Shown piece by piece: positions 18,767-29,897 of a stretch of DNA of 32,330 bases (the first letter of the stretch is position 1; each line of letters opens with the position of its first letter). Below the pieces are notes generated by a model. It was not told the DNA's origin and made no database searches. It saw only the letters and a list, made by a program, of their open reading frames with translations. The translations under genes were made by a program, and so were the position numbers. This DNA comes from Paludibacteraceae bacterium (GTDB lineage Bacteria; Bacteroidota; Bacteroidia; Bacteroidales; Paludibacteraceae): assembly GCA_905236355.1 (NCBI GenBank), contig CAJOPG010000075.1, forward strand, positions 1 to 32,330, in the 5' to 3' direction.

Positions 18767-18810
18767 AATCACCCAATAATCACCCAATAATCACCCAATA
18801 ATCACCCAAA
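18767..18810. repeat. Four tandem copies of the 11-bp unit AATCACCCAAT
   Basis: AATCACCCAAT x3 then AATCACCCAAA read directly. Confidence 0.97.
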
Positions 18811-18871
18811 ACCGGTAGGGAAAAGCGATGTATTGTATGACTGCTTCCGCAGAGTAGATGAGGTAGTCGTT

Positions 18872-20119
18872 TCAGGGAATGGTGATGCGTTCGAAGGTGT
18901 TGATTACGGCTTTGTCGTATGGTCGTTGGACGCGGACATAGTTTTCGGTGAATCCCGCCATCATATCGCCTTCCCGCTTTGCCTCCCACAATACAACAGC
19001 CTCACGCCCTTGTTGCTGCTTATAGAAAGCGGTCAGTTTCTGTCCGGAAAGCCGGTGCATGATGTCGCTGCGGTGTTTGCGCTCTTTGGCAGACACAACC
19101 ACAAGCGGCATCTGCAGCATGTGTGTGCCTTCGCGTTCAGAATAGGTGAATACATGCAACTGACTGACAGGAAGACTCTCAACAAAACGCACATAATCTT
19201 CGAAGTACTCTTCCGTTTCACCACGCACTCCGACCATACAATCCACACCGATAAAAGCATGTGGCATAAGGCGGCGTATGTGTGTCACCCGCTCGGCAAA
19301 CAGTTCGCGCGTGTAGCGTCGGTGCATAATCTGCAACACCTCGTTGCTGCCGCTTTGAAGCGGTATGTGGAAATGGGGGGCAAAATGGTTGCTGCAGGCA
19401 ACAAACTCAATAATCTCATCCGTAAGCAAGTTGGGCTCACAAGAAGATATCCGTACTCTGAACTCACCTTCAACAACGTCTATAGCTTTCAGCAGGTCGA
19501 TAAAACTCTCACCTGTGCTCTTGCCGAAATCTCCTATGTTGACACCGGTAAGCACAATCTCCTTTGCTCCTTCGGACAAAGTCTGCCGTACTTGTCGTAG
19601 GATGTCCTCGATGCTCCCGTTGCGGCTTCTGCCGCGTGCATAAGGAATGGTGCAATAGGTGCAGAAATAGTCGCAGCCGTCTTGTACTTTTAAGAAACAG
19701 CGAGTACGGTCATCTTTAGAATAGGCAGACTGAAATGCCTTTATGTTGTTGTGAGCAGTAGTAAGTATGGCAGGGTGTGCCTTCTCCAGATTGTCAACCA
19801 ATAGAGGAATATCCGCCTTCTCGTTGCTTCCGACTACGATGTCAACTCCTTCAATATTGCTGACTTCCTGCGGTTTGAGTTGTGCGTAGCAACCTGTGAC
19901 AATGAGTGTGGCGTGCGGGTTCTGGCGACGAATACGATGTATAGCCTGCCGCCCTTTATGGTCGGCTGCATCTGTTACAGAGCAAGTGTTGATAATGCAA
20001 ATGTCGGCTTCTTCGCCGGTATGCACTTTGGTGTGTCCCCGCGAAAGGAGTTCTTTGCCGAGGGCAGAAGTCTCTGCAAAATTCAGTTTGCAACCTAAAG
20101 TATGAAAAGCTATCTTCAT
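18872..20119 (-). CDS. mtaB: tRNA (N6-threonylcarbamoyladenosine(37)-C(2))-methylthiotransferase
   Basis: UPF0004 N-terminus (FHTLGCKLNFAETS), radical SAM CDYFCTYC, GVNIGDFG, VGVRGETEEYFEDY. Confidence 0.95.
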   Translation of the reverse strand: MKIAFHTLGCKLNFAETSALGKELLSRGHTKVHTGEEADICIINTCSVTDAADHKGRQAIHRIRRQNPHATLIVTGCYAQLKPQEVSNIEGVDIVVGSNEKADIPLLVDNLEKAHPAILTTAHNNIKAFQSAYSKDDRTRCFLKVQDGCDYFCTYCTIPYARGRSRNGSIEDILRQVRQTLSEGAKEIVLTGVNIGDFGKSTGESFIDLLKAIDVVEGEFRVRISSCEPNLLTDEIIEFVACSNHFAPHFHIPLQSGSNEVLQIMHRRYTRELFAERVTHIRRLMPHAFIGVDCMVGVRGETEEYFEDYVRFVESLPVSQLHVFTYSEREGTHMLQMPLVVVSAKERKHRSDIMHRLSGQKLTAFYKQQQGREAVVLWEAKREGDMMAGFTENYVRVQRPYDKAVINTFERITIP

Positions 20120-20138
20120 GGTTTTCTACTTGTGAGCA

Positions 20139-20170
20139 CAAAGGTAATGCTTTTTGTCGAATAGGACAAA
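20139..20170 (-). promoter_or_regulatory. Bacteroidota-type promoter of mtaB
   Basis: Minus strand TTTG-N20-TACCTTTG. Confidence 0.75.
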
Positions 20171-20174
20171 CGAA

Positions 20175-20202
20175 AACGGCTGTCCGCAATCGGTCAGCCG
20201 TT
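20175..20202 (-). terminator. Stem-loop terminator downstream of the decarboxylase operon
   Basis: Minus strand AACGGCTG-N12-CAGCCGTT followed by TTCGTTT. Confidence 0.7.
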
Positions 20203-20235
20203 CACTATTTTCTCCAATCTTCAATATGTGATTGC

Positions 20236-21666
20236 TTAGCCGAGGAAAGAAAGCAACAGGCCTGCGGCCACCGCGCTTCCGATAACGCCTGCCACATTGG
20301 GTCCCATGGCGTGCATAAGCAAGAAGTTGCTCGGGTTTTCCTCTTGTCCCACTTGTTGGCTGACGCGTGCTGCCATAGGCACGGCACTGACTCCTGCGGA
20401 ACCAATGAGCGGATTGATTTTCTCTTTGGAGAATACATTCATCAGTTTTGCGAGCAATACACCGCCTGCACTACCGCAACTGAATGCGACAATACCCATG
20501 ATGAGAATCATGATAGTCTGCCAGTTGAGGAAAGAGGCTCCTGTTGCCGTTGCACCTACTGACAAGCCAAGGAAGATAACCACGATGTTCATCAACTCGT
20601 TTTGTGCCGTCTTGCTTAACCGGTCTACTACGCCACACTCTTTCATCAAGTTGCCCAGCATCAGACATCCGATAAGAGGGGCTGCATCCGGCAGCATGAG
20701 TGCTACAACGGTGGTAACCATAATCGGGAAGACAATCTTCTCGGTCTTGCTTACAGAGCGCAACTGCTTCATCTTGATGGCACGCTCCTTTTTCGTTGTC
20801 AGTGCGCGCATGATAGGCGGCTGAATGACAGGAACGAGGGCCATGTAGGAGTAAGCTGCAATAGCAATCGGGCCCAGCAATTCCGGCGCTAATTTGGATG
20901 TGAGGAATATGCTGGTCGGCCCATCTGCGCCACCTATGATGGCAATGCTTCCTGCTTGTGCTTCAGTGAAACTGATAGCGTCAATGCCTGTCAGAGAAAA
21001 GGCATTGGCACAAAGGAATGTAAGGAATATGCCTATTTGTGCTGCCGCACCTAAAAGCAGACTCTTTGGGTTGGCAATCAGAGGTCCGAAGTCGGTCATC
21101 GCACCTACACCTACAAATATAAGGCAGGGATAGACTCCGGCTTTCACACCGATATAGAGTACATCCAGCAAACCTCCCTCTTTCAGGATTGCGCCATAAC
21201 TATGATAGGCAGGACTTGACGGGTCAAGGAACTCCGACCAGAGTTCGCTGTGGAACATACCGCTACCCGGAAGGTTGGTGAGCAACATACCAAAAGCGAT
21301 AGGCAATAGCAGAAGTGGTTCATATTGTTTTTTGATAGCCAAATAGAGCAAGAAGAAAGAGATGAGAAGCATAATGAGTTGACGCCAGTCACCCGATTCT
21401 TCTTTGCCATCAAACATACGGACAATTCCCATGGTCTTGAAGAAGTCTGCCACTTCGGTCCATACATTTTCCTTCTCAACCGCTTCCTCACAGACTGCCG
21501 GTCCGGCATCGGGTGCGAAGTCGTCTTCTATGATGGTTTCCGTTGCAGTGCCATCCTCTTGTTCGATGAGAACAATTTCTTCCGTGCCGACTTCTTCTCC
21601 CACCGAAGATAGAGACACTGTAAAGAGAAGTGTCAGGGTGAGAAACAAATATTTGATTGTTTTCAT
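20236..21666 (-). CDS. Na+-translocating decarboxylase beta subunit (OadB/MmdB family) with N-terminal extension
   Basis: [59 protein letters not shown]; extra signal-like acidic N-terminus. Confidence 0.94.
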   Translation of the reverse strand: MKTIKYLFLTLTLLFTVSLSSVGEEVGTEEIVLIEQEDGTATETIIEDDFAPDAGPAVCEEAVEKENVWTEVADFFKTMGIVRMFDGKEESGDWRQLIMLLISFFLLYLAIKKQYEPLLLLPIAFGMLLTNLPGSGMFHSELWSEFLDPSSPAYHSYGAILKEGGLLDVLYIGVKAGVYPCLIFVGVGAMTDFGPLIANPKSLLLGAAAQIGIFLTFLCANAFSLTGIDAISFTEAQAGSIAIIGGADGPTSIFLTSKLAPELLGPIAIAAYSYMALVPVIQPPIMRALTTKKERAIKMKQLRSVSKTEKIVFPIMVTTVVALMLPDAAPLIGCLMLGNLMKECGVVDRLSKTAQNELMNIVVIFLGLSVGATATGASFLNWQTIMILIMGIVAFSCGSAGGVLLAKLMNVFSKEKINPLIGSAGVSAVPMAARVSQQVGQEENPSNFLLMHAMGPNVAGVIGSAVAAGLLLSFLG

Positions 21667-21685
21667 GCGAAAGGTGTTAAGATGT

Positions 21686-22417
21686 TTAACCTAAAACGAG
21701 CAGCAGGTCTTCCTGCATTACATTCTGTCCTGCACTGACACAGATTTGCTTCACAACACCATCCTGTTCTGCCATGACGGCATTCTCCATTTTCATGGAC
21801 TCTAATGTGAGCAATGTGTCGCCTTTCTTTACGGCTTGACCTTCAGTCACGAGCACTTTAATGACGGATCCGGGAAGAGGCGAAGTAACTTTCAGACCTG
21901 CAGCGGGTGCGGCAGCCGTTTTGGGGGTTTCTGCTTTGGGAACCGGTGCGGGTTGGGGAGTTACAGTTTTAGGAGCGGCAGGAGCGGGTTGAGGGGCAGC
22001 TGCGACGGCCGCAGTCTCAATCTCCAACAACTTGTCGTCCTGCATCACATTCTTTCCGGGTTCTGCATAAACGGTTTTCACCGTACCTGCGACTTCCGCT
22101 TTGATGCTATTCTCCATCTTCATACTCTCCATAGTGAGCAATTCGTCACCCACATTCACTTTGTCGCCCGCTTTTACCTTCACCTTCACAATGCTGCCCG
22201 GTAGCGGTGATTTGACTACTTGCGTTCCTTGCGCCTGCTGTGCCTGACTTACCACTTGCTGCACTGTACGGCGAGGAGCGGCGGCAGGTGTTTCCTCTTT
22301 CTCAATCTCTACTTGGAAAGTAGTGCCGTTGACGGTTACTTCTGCAAGATTCTGACCTATTTCGTTGACGGTTGTGGAGTATTCATGACCGTCAATAACA
22401 AATTTGAATTCTTTCAT
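21686..22417 (-). CDS. Biotin carboxyl carrier subunit with two biotinyl domains
   Basis: Two ESMKMEN motifs, each in a complete biotinyl-like domain (residues about 69-135 and 176-243), separated by a Pro/Ala linker. Confidence 0.95.
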   Translation of the reverse strand: MKEFKFVIDGHEYSTTVNEIGQNLAEVTVNGTTFQVEIEKEETPAAAPRRTVQQVVSQAQQAQGTQVVKSPLPGSIVKVKVKAGDKVNVGDELLTMESMKMENSIKAEVAGTVKTVYAEPGKNVMQDDKLLEIETAAVAAAPQPAPAAPKTVTPQPAPVPKAETPKTAAAPAAGLKVTSPLPGSVIKVLVTEGQAVKKGDTLLTLESMKMENAVMAEQDGVVKQICVSAGQNVMQEDLLLVLG

Positions 22418-22418
22418 G

Positions 22419-22781
22419 TTAGTTTCTGTGTAAATTGTTCATACCGTAGAGTTTACTATTCCATGGAGAGTATTTGCGCTCTACTTTTTTGATGGTTACC
22501 TGGGTCGGCTCCTCATCATGGATGCCGTTGTAATACAGATGCAGTGCCATTGCAATGGCGGCTGTGGCGTTGCCTGTGAGTGTGATGCTCTCGGAATTCT
22601 CTTTGCGTGGAGCACCCACTGCTTCATGCACTTCTTGCGGTTTCTCCACTTTCACGCGCGGACGCATGATGAAACCGAAAAGTTTGAGTACATAAATCAG
22701 TACTACCAGCAGGAGAAATACCAAGCCGAAGCCCAGCAATGTTACCATCCATATATGTCCCCAATTGGCTGCAAGTATCAT
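22419..22781 (-). CDS. OadG-family decarboxylase gamma/delta subunit
   Basis: Single N-terminal TM, 120 aa, position between carrier and carboxyltransferase genes. Confidence 0.85.
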   Translation of the reverse strand: MILAANWGHIWMVTLLGFGLVFLLLVVLIYVLKLFGFIMRPRVKVEKPQEVHEAVGAPRKENSESITLTGNATAAIAMALHLYYNGIHDEEPTQVTIKKVERKYSPWNSKLYGMNNLHRN

Positions 22782-22783
22782 AA

Positions 22784-24340
22784 TTACAATGGGATATTAG
22801 AGTGTTTTTTGAGTGGATTGGTCAGGCGTTTTGTTTGCAGCATCTCGAAGGCTCGGATGATGCGTGCACGCGTGTTGCGCGGCTCTATCACATCATCGAT
22901 ATAGCCACGATTGGCTGCTTGATAGGGGGAAGCAAATTTGTCTTTGTATTCCGTCTCTTTCTCCGCTATAAATTTCTTCTTTTCTTCGGGGTCCTCGATG
23001 GCCTTGATGGCTTTAGCCTGAAGCACACCCACAGCCCCGCTGGCACCCATCACGGCAATCTCTGCATTGGGCCATGCGTAGCACATGTCGCCGCGCAGTT
23101 GTTTGCAGGACATCACAATATGGCTTCCGCCATAACTTTTGCGAACGGTAATGGTTACTTTGGGCACGGTGGCTTCACCGTATGCGAACATCAGTTTGGC
23201 TCCGTGGTCGATGATACCGGCATACTCCTGCCCTGTTCCGCAGAGGAATCCGGGGACATCCACGAGTGTGAGTATTTGAATGTTGAAGGCATCGCAGAAG
23301 CGTACGAAGCGGGCTGCCTTGCGGCTGGCGTCGCAATCCAGTACTCCTGCAAGCCAGTTGGGTTGGTTAGCGATGATACCCGTTGACCGACCATTAAAAC
23401 GAGCAAAACCGCAGATGATATTCTTGGCATAGTCCTTCTGTACCTCCATGAAGTCGCCGTTATCTACGATGGTGTAGATGATGTCCTTCATGTTGTATGG
23501 TTTGTTGGGATCATCGGGAACGATGTCGTTCAAGCTGTCTTCTATGCGTGCGGGGTCATCGGTGCATTCAAAGAGCGGTGCCTCTTCCATGTTGTTTTGT
23601 GGAATGAAAGATATCAAACGGCGAATTTCCTGCATTGCTTCATCTTCGGTGGTTGCCACGAAATGCGTTACACCAGACTTGGTGGCGTGCACTTTGGCAC
23701 CACCGAGTTGTTCTACGGTAACATCTTCGCCGGTAACTGATTTCACCACCTTCGGACCGGTGATGAACATGTAGGAGTTCTGCTCTGTCATCATGATGAA
23801 GTCGGTGAGGGCAGGGGAGTAAACGGCACCTCCGGCACACGGACCAAAGATAACGCTTATTTGTGGTACTACGCCGGACGCCAAGATGTTGCGTTCAAAT
23901 ATTTCGGCATATCCTGCGAGTGCACATGCTCCTTCCTGAATACGGGCTCCTCCTGAGTCATTCAGACCGATGATGGGGGCACCCAACTTCATTGCCATAT
24001 CCATTACATGGCATATTTTCTGTGCCATTGTTTCGGAAAGGGAGCCGCCGATAACAGTAGCGTCTTGTGCGAAGACGAATACCAAGCGGCCGTCTATTGT
24101 ACCCGATCCGCAGGCAACGCCATCTCCGAGGAACACTTTTTTCTCCATTCCGAAGTCGGTGCAACGATGTGTGAGAAACATATCCACCTCTTCAAAAGAG
24201 CCTTCGTCCAACAGCATGTTGATACGCTCGCGGGCAGTATAGCTGCCTTTGGCATGATGTTTTTCTACAGCCGCTTCACCGCCTCCTGCATTTGCTTTGG
24301 CACGGCTTTCTATGAGTTTTTGTAATTTTGCTGAATCCAT
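22784..24340 (-). CDS. mmdA: Acyl-CoA carboxylase/decarboxylase carboxyltransferase subunit (methylmalonyl-CoA decarboxylase alpha / propionyl-CoA carboxylase beta)
   Basis: GLNDSGGARIQEG, FGPCAGGAVYSPALTDFIMM, LVDVPGFLCGTGQEYAGIIDHGAK, RKSYGGSHIVM. Confidence 0.94.
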   Translation of the reverse strand: MDSAKLQKLIESRAKANAGGGEAAVEKHHAKGSYTARERINMLLDEGSFEEVDMFLTHRCTDFGMEKKVFLGDGVACGSGTIDGRLVFVFAQDATVIGGSLSETMAQKICHVMDMAMKLGAPIIGLNDSGGARIQEGACALAGYAEIFERNILASGVVPQISVIFGPCAGGAVYSPALTDFIMMTEQNSYMFITGPKVVKSVTGEDVTVEQLGGAKVHATKSGVTHFVATTEDEAMQEIRRLISFIPQNNMEEAPLFECTDDPARIEDSLNDIVPDDPNKPYNMKDIIYTIVDNGDFMEVQKDYAKNIICGFARFNGRSTGIIANQPNWLAGVLDCDASRKAARFVRFCDAFNIQILTLVDVPGFLCGTGQEYAGIIDHGAKLMFAYGEATVPKVTITVRKSYGGSHIVMSCKQLRGDMCYAWPNAEIAVMGASGAVGVLQAKAIKAIEDPEEKKKFIAEKETEYKDKFASPYQAANRGYIDDVIEPRNTRARIIRAFEMLQTKRLTNPLKKHSNIPL

Positions 24341-24364
24341 ATTCTGTATGATTTGGAATTTAGA

Positions 24365-24778
24365 TTACTTGGGTTGTTGACAGATTTCGGTTAGCACGCT
24401 GCAAGTGGATTTGGGATGAAGGAAAGCAATCATCAGGTTCTCGGCGCCCTTGCGCGGAGCCTTGTCAATGAGTTGGATGCCAGCCTCTTCGCACTCTTTA
24501 AGTGCGTCTGCCACATTCTCTACATTGAAAGCCACATGGTGCACGCCTCCGCGTCCGCCGTTTTTCTCAATGAACTTGGCGATAGTGCTTTCAGGGCTTG
24601 TGGGCTCCAACAGTTCAATTTTGGTCTGACCTACTTTGAAGAAGGCGGTTTTCACCTTTTGGTCTTCTACTACTTCGATGCTGTAGCATTTGCTGCCGGT
24701 TAAGAACTCAAAGAAAGGGATAGTGGCTTCCAATGAAGTCACTGCGATTCCGAGGTGCTCGATATGAGATGGTTTCAT
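24365..24778 (-). CDS. mce: Methylmalonyl-CoA epimerase
   Basis: HIEHLGIAVTSLEATIPFFE, KIELLEPTSPES, GGVHHVAFNVENV, VFL-type C-terminal motif. Confidence 0.94.
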   Translation of the reverse strand: MKPSHIEHLGIAVTSLEATIPFFEFLTGSKCYSIEVVEDQKVKTAFFKVGQTKIELLEPTSPESTIAKFIEKNGGRGGVHHVAFNVENVADALKECEEAGIQLIDKAPRKGAENLMIAFLHPKSTCSVLTEICQQPK

Positions 24779-24873
24779 GATATAAAATTGTTTATGTTGT
24801 TAATATTATTGTTGTTTGCATTGCGAACTGCTCCATGTGAGGCATTGCGGAAATACTATTCACGAAAAGCGCA

Positions 24874-24881
24874 CAAAGTTA
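24874..24881 (-). promoter_or_regulatory. Probable -7 box of the mce-mmdA-oadG-carrier-oadB operon
   Basis: Minus strand TAACTTTG with a partial -33 match. Confidence 0.45.
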
Positions 24882-25403
24882 CAAAAAGTTTTGTTAACGT
24901 GCAATCGTTTTTTTTAGAATCAATCGCAAGAAAGGGCACTTGTAATTCGACCATAAAAAACTATTGTGATTTATGGGCGATTATCTGGTGAGACTTATAT
25001 CTATGGCACAGACATAAACTTATTAGCTACTTATGCTCGCTTCATAATGGACGCTCCTGATTTTGAAGTGTTCTTGCCAGCTAATGTCAAATAATTTGTC
25101 GGTTTTATAAATTTGCACGCAGTAATTTAGTAGCTGATTGCAGTGGCAATACAGGTCTAATTGCTTAAAATAGGAAGTGAAGCGTTTGTATATCTTCTCA
25201 CAGGAAATCGCCAAAATTTTCAACAACAGAAGACAATCAGGACGACGGCACTGGCTGTATTCGTATTCGTTTGCGGATATTAGCGGGTGTGGGTGGTTGT
25301 ATGTTTCTGTTGTGGGTGTTTGGCGATACCTCTGTGAGAAATGTTCAATCTCCCACGCTTCATTGTATAAGTTTGCTATAGGGGGAGTAGCAATAATTCT
25401 TGA

Positions 25404-25958
25404 TTGAATATGAAACGAAAAATTAAGTTTAGCCTAATTGGCACGAATGTTTTAGACGGACATTCCAAGTTAAGTAGGAACGGCTCTTATAGTGAGTTTG
25501 AACACGAATATATCACAAAAGATTATTGTGGTTATTTTCTGTGTTTTTTGTTATTGGTAGTCTTGTCCATGGGATTTATGGGATGTAATAGAACAATTAA
25601 GGAAAAATTGAGTGATATAGATTCTCTCGATCCGAATAAATGTACAAGTGTTACGATAAAAGGTTCTTATGGTGACCCTGCTTTTGCTAGAGAAAAGAAT
25701 GATAATCTTAAATTAGTAAGAATTTATGATTCTTCTGATAATCTTGTAGGTCAAGGTTCATTATGTGGAACATACCTTGTTCCATATTATGGATATATTC
25801 ACATTGAATGGTATAGTGGCGATTATAAAGATAAAGAAAATGTATGTTCTGATGATGTAAGTGTGGGAACGCTTAATAAATTATGTATAGTATTTAGAAC
25901 TTTAGGTTCTGATTATGGTAATCCATGTCTGCCATTAGAAGTAACAACCAATTATTAA
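25404..25958 (+). CDS. AT-rich orphan, possible lipoprotein
   Basis: 184-aa ORF with hydrophobic segment ending in FMGC (lipobox-like) about 60 residues in; start codon uncertain. Confidence 0.6.
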   Translation: MNMKRKIKFSLIGTNVLDGHSKLSRNGSYSEFEHEYITKDYCGYFLCFLLLVVLSMGFMGCNRTIKEKLSDIDSLDPNKCTSVTIKGSYGDPAFAREKNDNLKLVRIYDSSDNLVGQGSLCGTYLVPYYGYIHIEWYSGDYKDKENVCSDDVSVGTLNKLCIVFRTLGSDYGNPCLPLEVTTNY

Positions 25959-25974
25959 TTTGGTTGGAAAAAAA

Positions 25975-26008
25975 CATCGTATTTTTCGTCCAAATACGAT
26001 GCTTTTGT
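25975..26008. terminator. Bidirectional intrinsic terminator between convergent genes
   Basis: CATCGTATTT-ttcgtcc-AAATACGATG; T-rich on the plus side and GTTTTTTTCC on the minus side. Confidence 0.85.
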
Positions 26009-26049
26009 CTTATTCATAAAACAAAGGAACAAAAATCGGACTACCAAAG

Positions 26050-27378
26050 CTACAATAGATTTGCCATATAAATGGGAAGATATGTAGTAGTGTTATCGGT
26101 TTGATAGTCTTTAGTGTAGAGTAAGAAGCGTTCACCGATGCGCTCGTGAAACTTAAGACAAAAGGCATCCAATGATTTATGTGCCTTGTAACCTGAGGAT
26201 TTGACCTCTATCGGTATGAGTTTGTATCCACGCGAAAGAAGAAAATCAACCTCGTAATTATGATTATTGCCATCGGGAAACGTATAATAGAATAGTTCGT
26301 TGCCGGCAGTGCGAAGCATCTGCGCCACGAGATTCTCATATACAAAGCCGAGGTTGACAGATAATTTATCACTTAATAGTTTGTTATAAATAATATTGTC
26401 TGTACTATCTCTATCCATAAACGCTAATGTGATAAATAGTCCTGTGTCACCCATAAACATCTTGTATTTATTAGGTTCTTTGCTAAGTGCCATTCCTACA
26501 TTCGGGTCATTGGCTTGATATGCCATATTGATGACCAAACTATCTTCCATATCTGCAATGATAGTATCTAACATAGCGGAGGCGCGTTTGTCAGTTGTGG
26601 TGGCAATTTTCAGTGAGGATGCGTGTGATGTCAGTTGTGATGGTATATTACGGAAAATTCGAGAGGCTGTACCGGTTGTGTCTATTTTACGAAAATCATC
26701 ATCATATAGTTCAAGTATCTTGCGCTTTACTATATCCACTTGTCGCAAATTATTAGTAGTGATGTATTCGTAAACAGCTTGTGGCATGCCACCAATAAGC
26801 ATATATAGCCGTAAATCGCGCATCCACTTGCGATGTACGGCTTCTCCTACAGCTTTTTTCATCAGAAAAGCCTGACGGATGCCAGCGCTACTTACCTCAT
26901 CACCAACTGCCCAACGAAATTCTTCATAGTCCATAGGATAAAGCCTTAATCGATGTTCTTCCGAGGGGATAACGATATTCTTTACATTGCGCTTGAGAGT
27001 AAGTAGCGAGCCTGTTTCTATGTAATCATATCTGCCATCTTTTACTAAATGCTTGATGGCTTGACGAGCGAGAGGTTGCAATTGTACTTCATCAAAAATG
27101 ATAACAGACCGATGCTCGTAAAGTGTTACTTGAAAGATGTTTTGTAGGCGAAAGAAGAAATAGTTAAGGTCGTGCATATCGTTGAATAACTCATCAATCT
27201 CATCATATTTTTGCGAGAAATCAATAAGTATATACGAATCATATTCTTTCTTTGCAAACTCCTCAACGAGTGTGGATTTTCCAACCCGTCTTGCCCCTTG
27301 AATCAGTAAGGCATAACGATTCGACAGTTCTGCTTTCCAGTAAAGCATGTCGTCATATAACTTGCGTCTAAATACCAT
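26050..27378 (-). CDS. AAA ATPase with DUF4143 C-terminal domain
   Basis: Start re-set to MVFRRKLYDDML. Walker A LLIQGARRVGKST, Walker B VIIFDEVQ, ETGSLL, C-terminal NYEVDFLLSRGYKLIPIEVKSS. Confidence 0.92.
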   Translation of the reverse strand: MVFRRKLYDDMLYWKAELSNRYALLIQGARRVGKSTLVEEFAKKEYDSYILIDFSQKYDEIDELFNDMHDLNYFFFRLQNIFQVTLYEHRSVIIFDEVQLQPLARQAIKHLVKDGRYDYIETGSLLTLKRNVKNIVIPSEEHRLRLYPMDYEEFRWAVGDEVSSAGIRQAFLMKKAVGEAVHRKWMRDLRLYMLIGGMPQAVYEYITTNNLRQVDIVKRKILELYDDDFRKIDTTGTASRIFRNIPSQLTSHASSLKIATTTDKRASAMLDTIIADMEDSLVINMAYQANDPNVGMALSKEPNKYKMFMGDTGLFITLAFMDRDSTDNIIYNKLLSDKLSVNLGFVYENLVAQMLRTAGNELFYYTFPDGNNHNYEVDFLLSRGYKLIPIEVKSSGYKAHKSLDAFCLKFHERIGERFLLYTKDYQTDNTTTYLPIYMANLL

Positions 27379-27409
27379 GATGAAACTATAAGTTCTTGGT
27401 TTACGGATG

Positions 27410-27440
27410 CAAAGGTATAATAAAGTTTTTACTCCGCAAA
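27410..27440 (-). promoter_or_regulatory. Promoter of the DUF4143 ATPase gene
   Basis: Minus strand TTTG-N19-TACCTTTG; the -33 TTTG lies inside the innermost 33-bp-spaced repeat. Confidence 0.75.
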
Positions 27441-27510
27441 ATGTTTTAGGGCATGAACTACATTTTTCGCAAAATGTTTGTGCCCTCAAACTACATTTCC
27501 CGCAAAATGT
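27435..27510. repeat. Three CGCAAAATGT repeats at exact 33-bp spacing, two within palindromes ACATTTT-N4-AAAATGT
   Basis: CGCAAAATGT at 27435, 27468, 27501; palindromes 27460-27477 and 27493-27510. Confidence 0.95.
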
Positions 27511-27520
27511 GAGTGCTTTT

Positions 27521-29244
<1,724 letters not shown>

Positions 29245-29266
29245 GGCTGTTGTTTAATGTGTGCGG

Positions 29267-29836
29267 TTAGAATGGTTGAGTGATGAGTTGTTTTTCCCGC
29301 AGGGTGTTATCCAATTCCTGCAATGCGTTTTGCAGGTTGTCGTTGACAATGATGCGGTCAAACAATGGTGCATCCTGCAATTCAACAGATGCTTTCTGAA
29401 TGCGCTTCTCTATCATCTCTTCGCTATCAGTGCCCCGACTCACCAGACGTTTGCGCAGTTCTTCAATAGATGGCGGCATGATGAATATAGACAGGGCGTC
29501 TTTGCCGAAGATCTTTTTCAGATTCAGTCCTCCCTTCACATCCACATCAAAGATGACATGCTTTCCTGCACTCTGAATGCGCTCTATCTCGCTTTTCAGC
29601 GTACCATAGAAGTAGTCTTCATACACTTCCTGATATTCCACCAGTTTTTCGTCCAATATCAGTTGACGAAACTCTTCGGCACTGAGGAAGTAGTACTCCA
29701 CACCGTGTTGCTCCGTGCCGCGGGGTTTGCGTGAAGTGGCAGAGATGGACAACTCGAAGTTGTTGTATCGGTTCAGCAGATATTGCACGAAAGTGCTCTT
29801 GCCGGAACCAGACGGGGCACAAAAGATTAGTATCAT
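29267..29836 (-). CDS. gmk: Guanylate kinase
   Basis: IFCAPSGSGKSTFVQYLL, SATSRKPRGTEQHGVEYYFLS, VIFDVDVKGG. Confidence 0.97.
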   Translation of the reverse strand: MILIFCAPSGSGKSTFVQYLLNRYNNFELSISATSRKPRGTEQHGVEYYFLSAEEFRQLILDEKLVEYQEVYEDYFYGTLKSEIERIQSAGKHVIFDVDVKGGLNLKKIFGKDALSIFIMPPSIEELRKRLVSRGTDSEEMIEKRIQKASVELQDAPLFDRIIVNDNLQNALQELDNTLREKQLITQPF

Positions 29837-29897
29837 TGCTTGTTGTTCTTAGGTTTGATGTTTGTCGGTTTTTTCAATGCAATGGTCTTCGCTCTCT

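Noticed and set aside
18833-19600. 255-aa plus-strand ORF
   Set aside because: Antisense shadow of mtaB; no recognisable domain and low-complexity composition.
25023-25407. Short ORFs on both strands that might be transposase remnants
   Set aside because: No DDE/DEDD or HTH motif could be recognised; no terminal repeats found around them.
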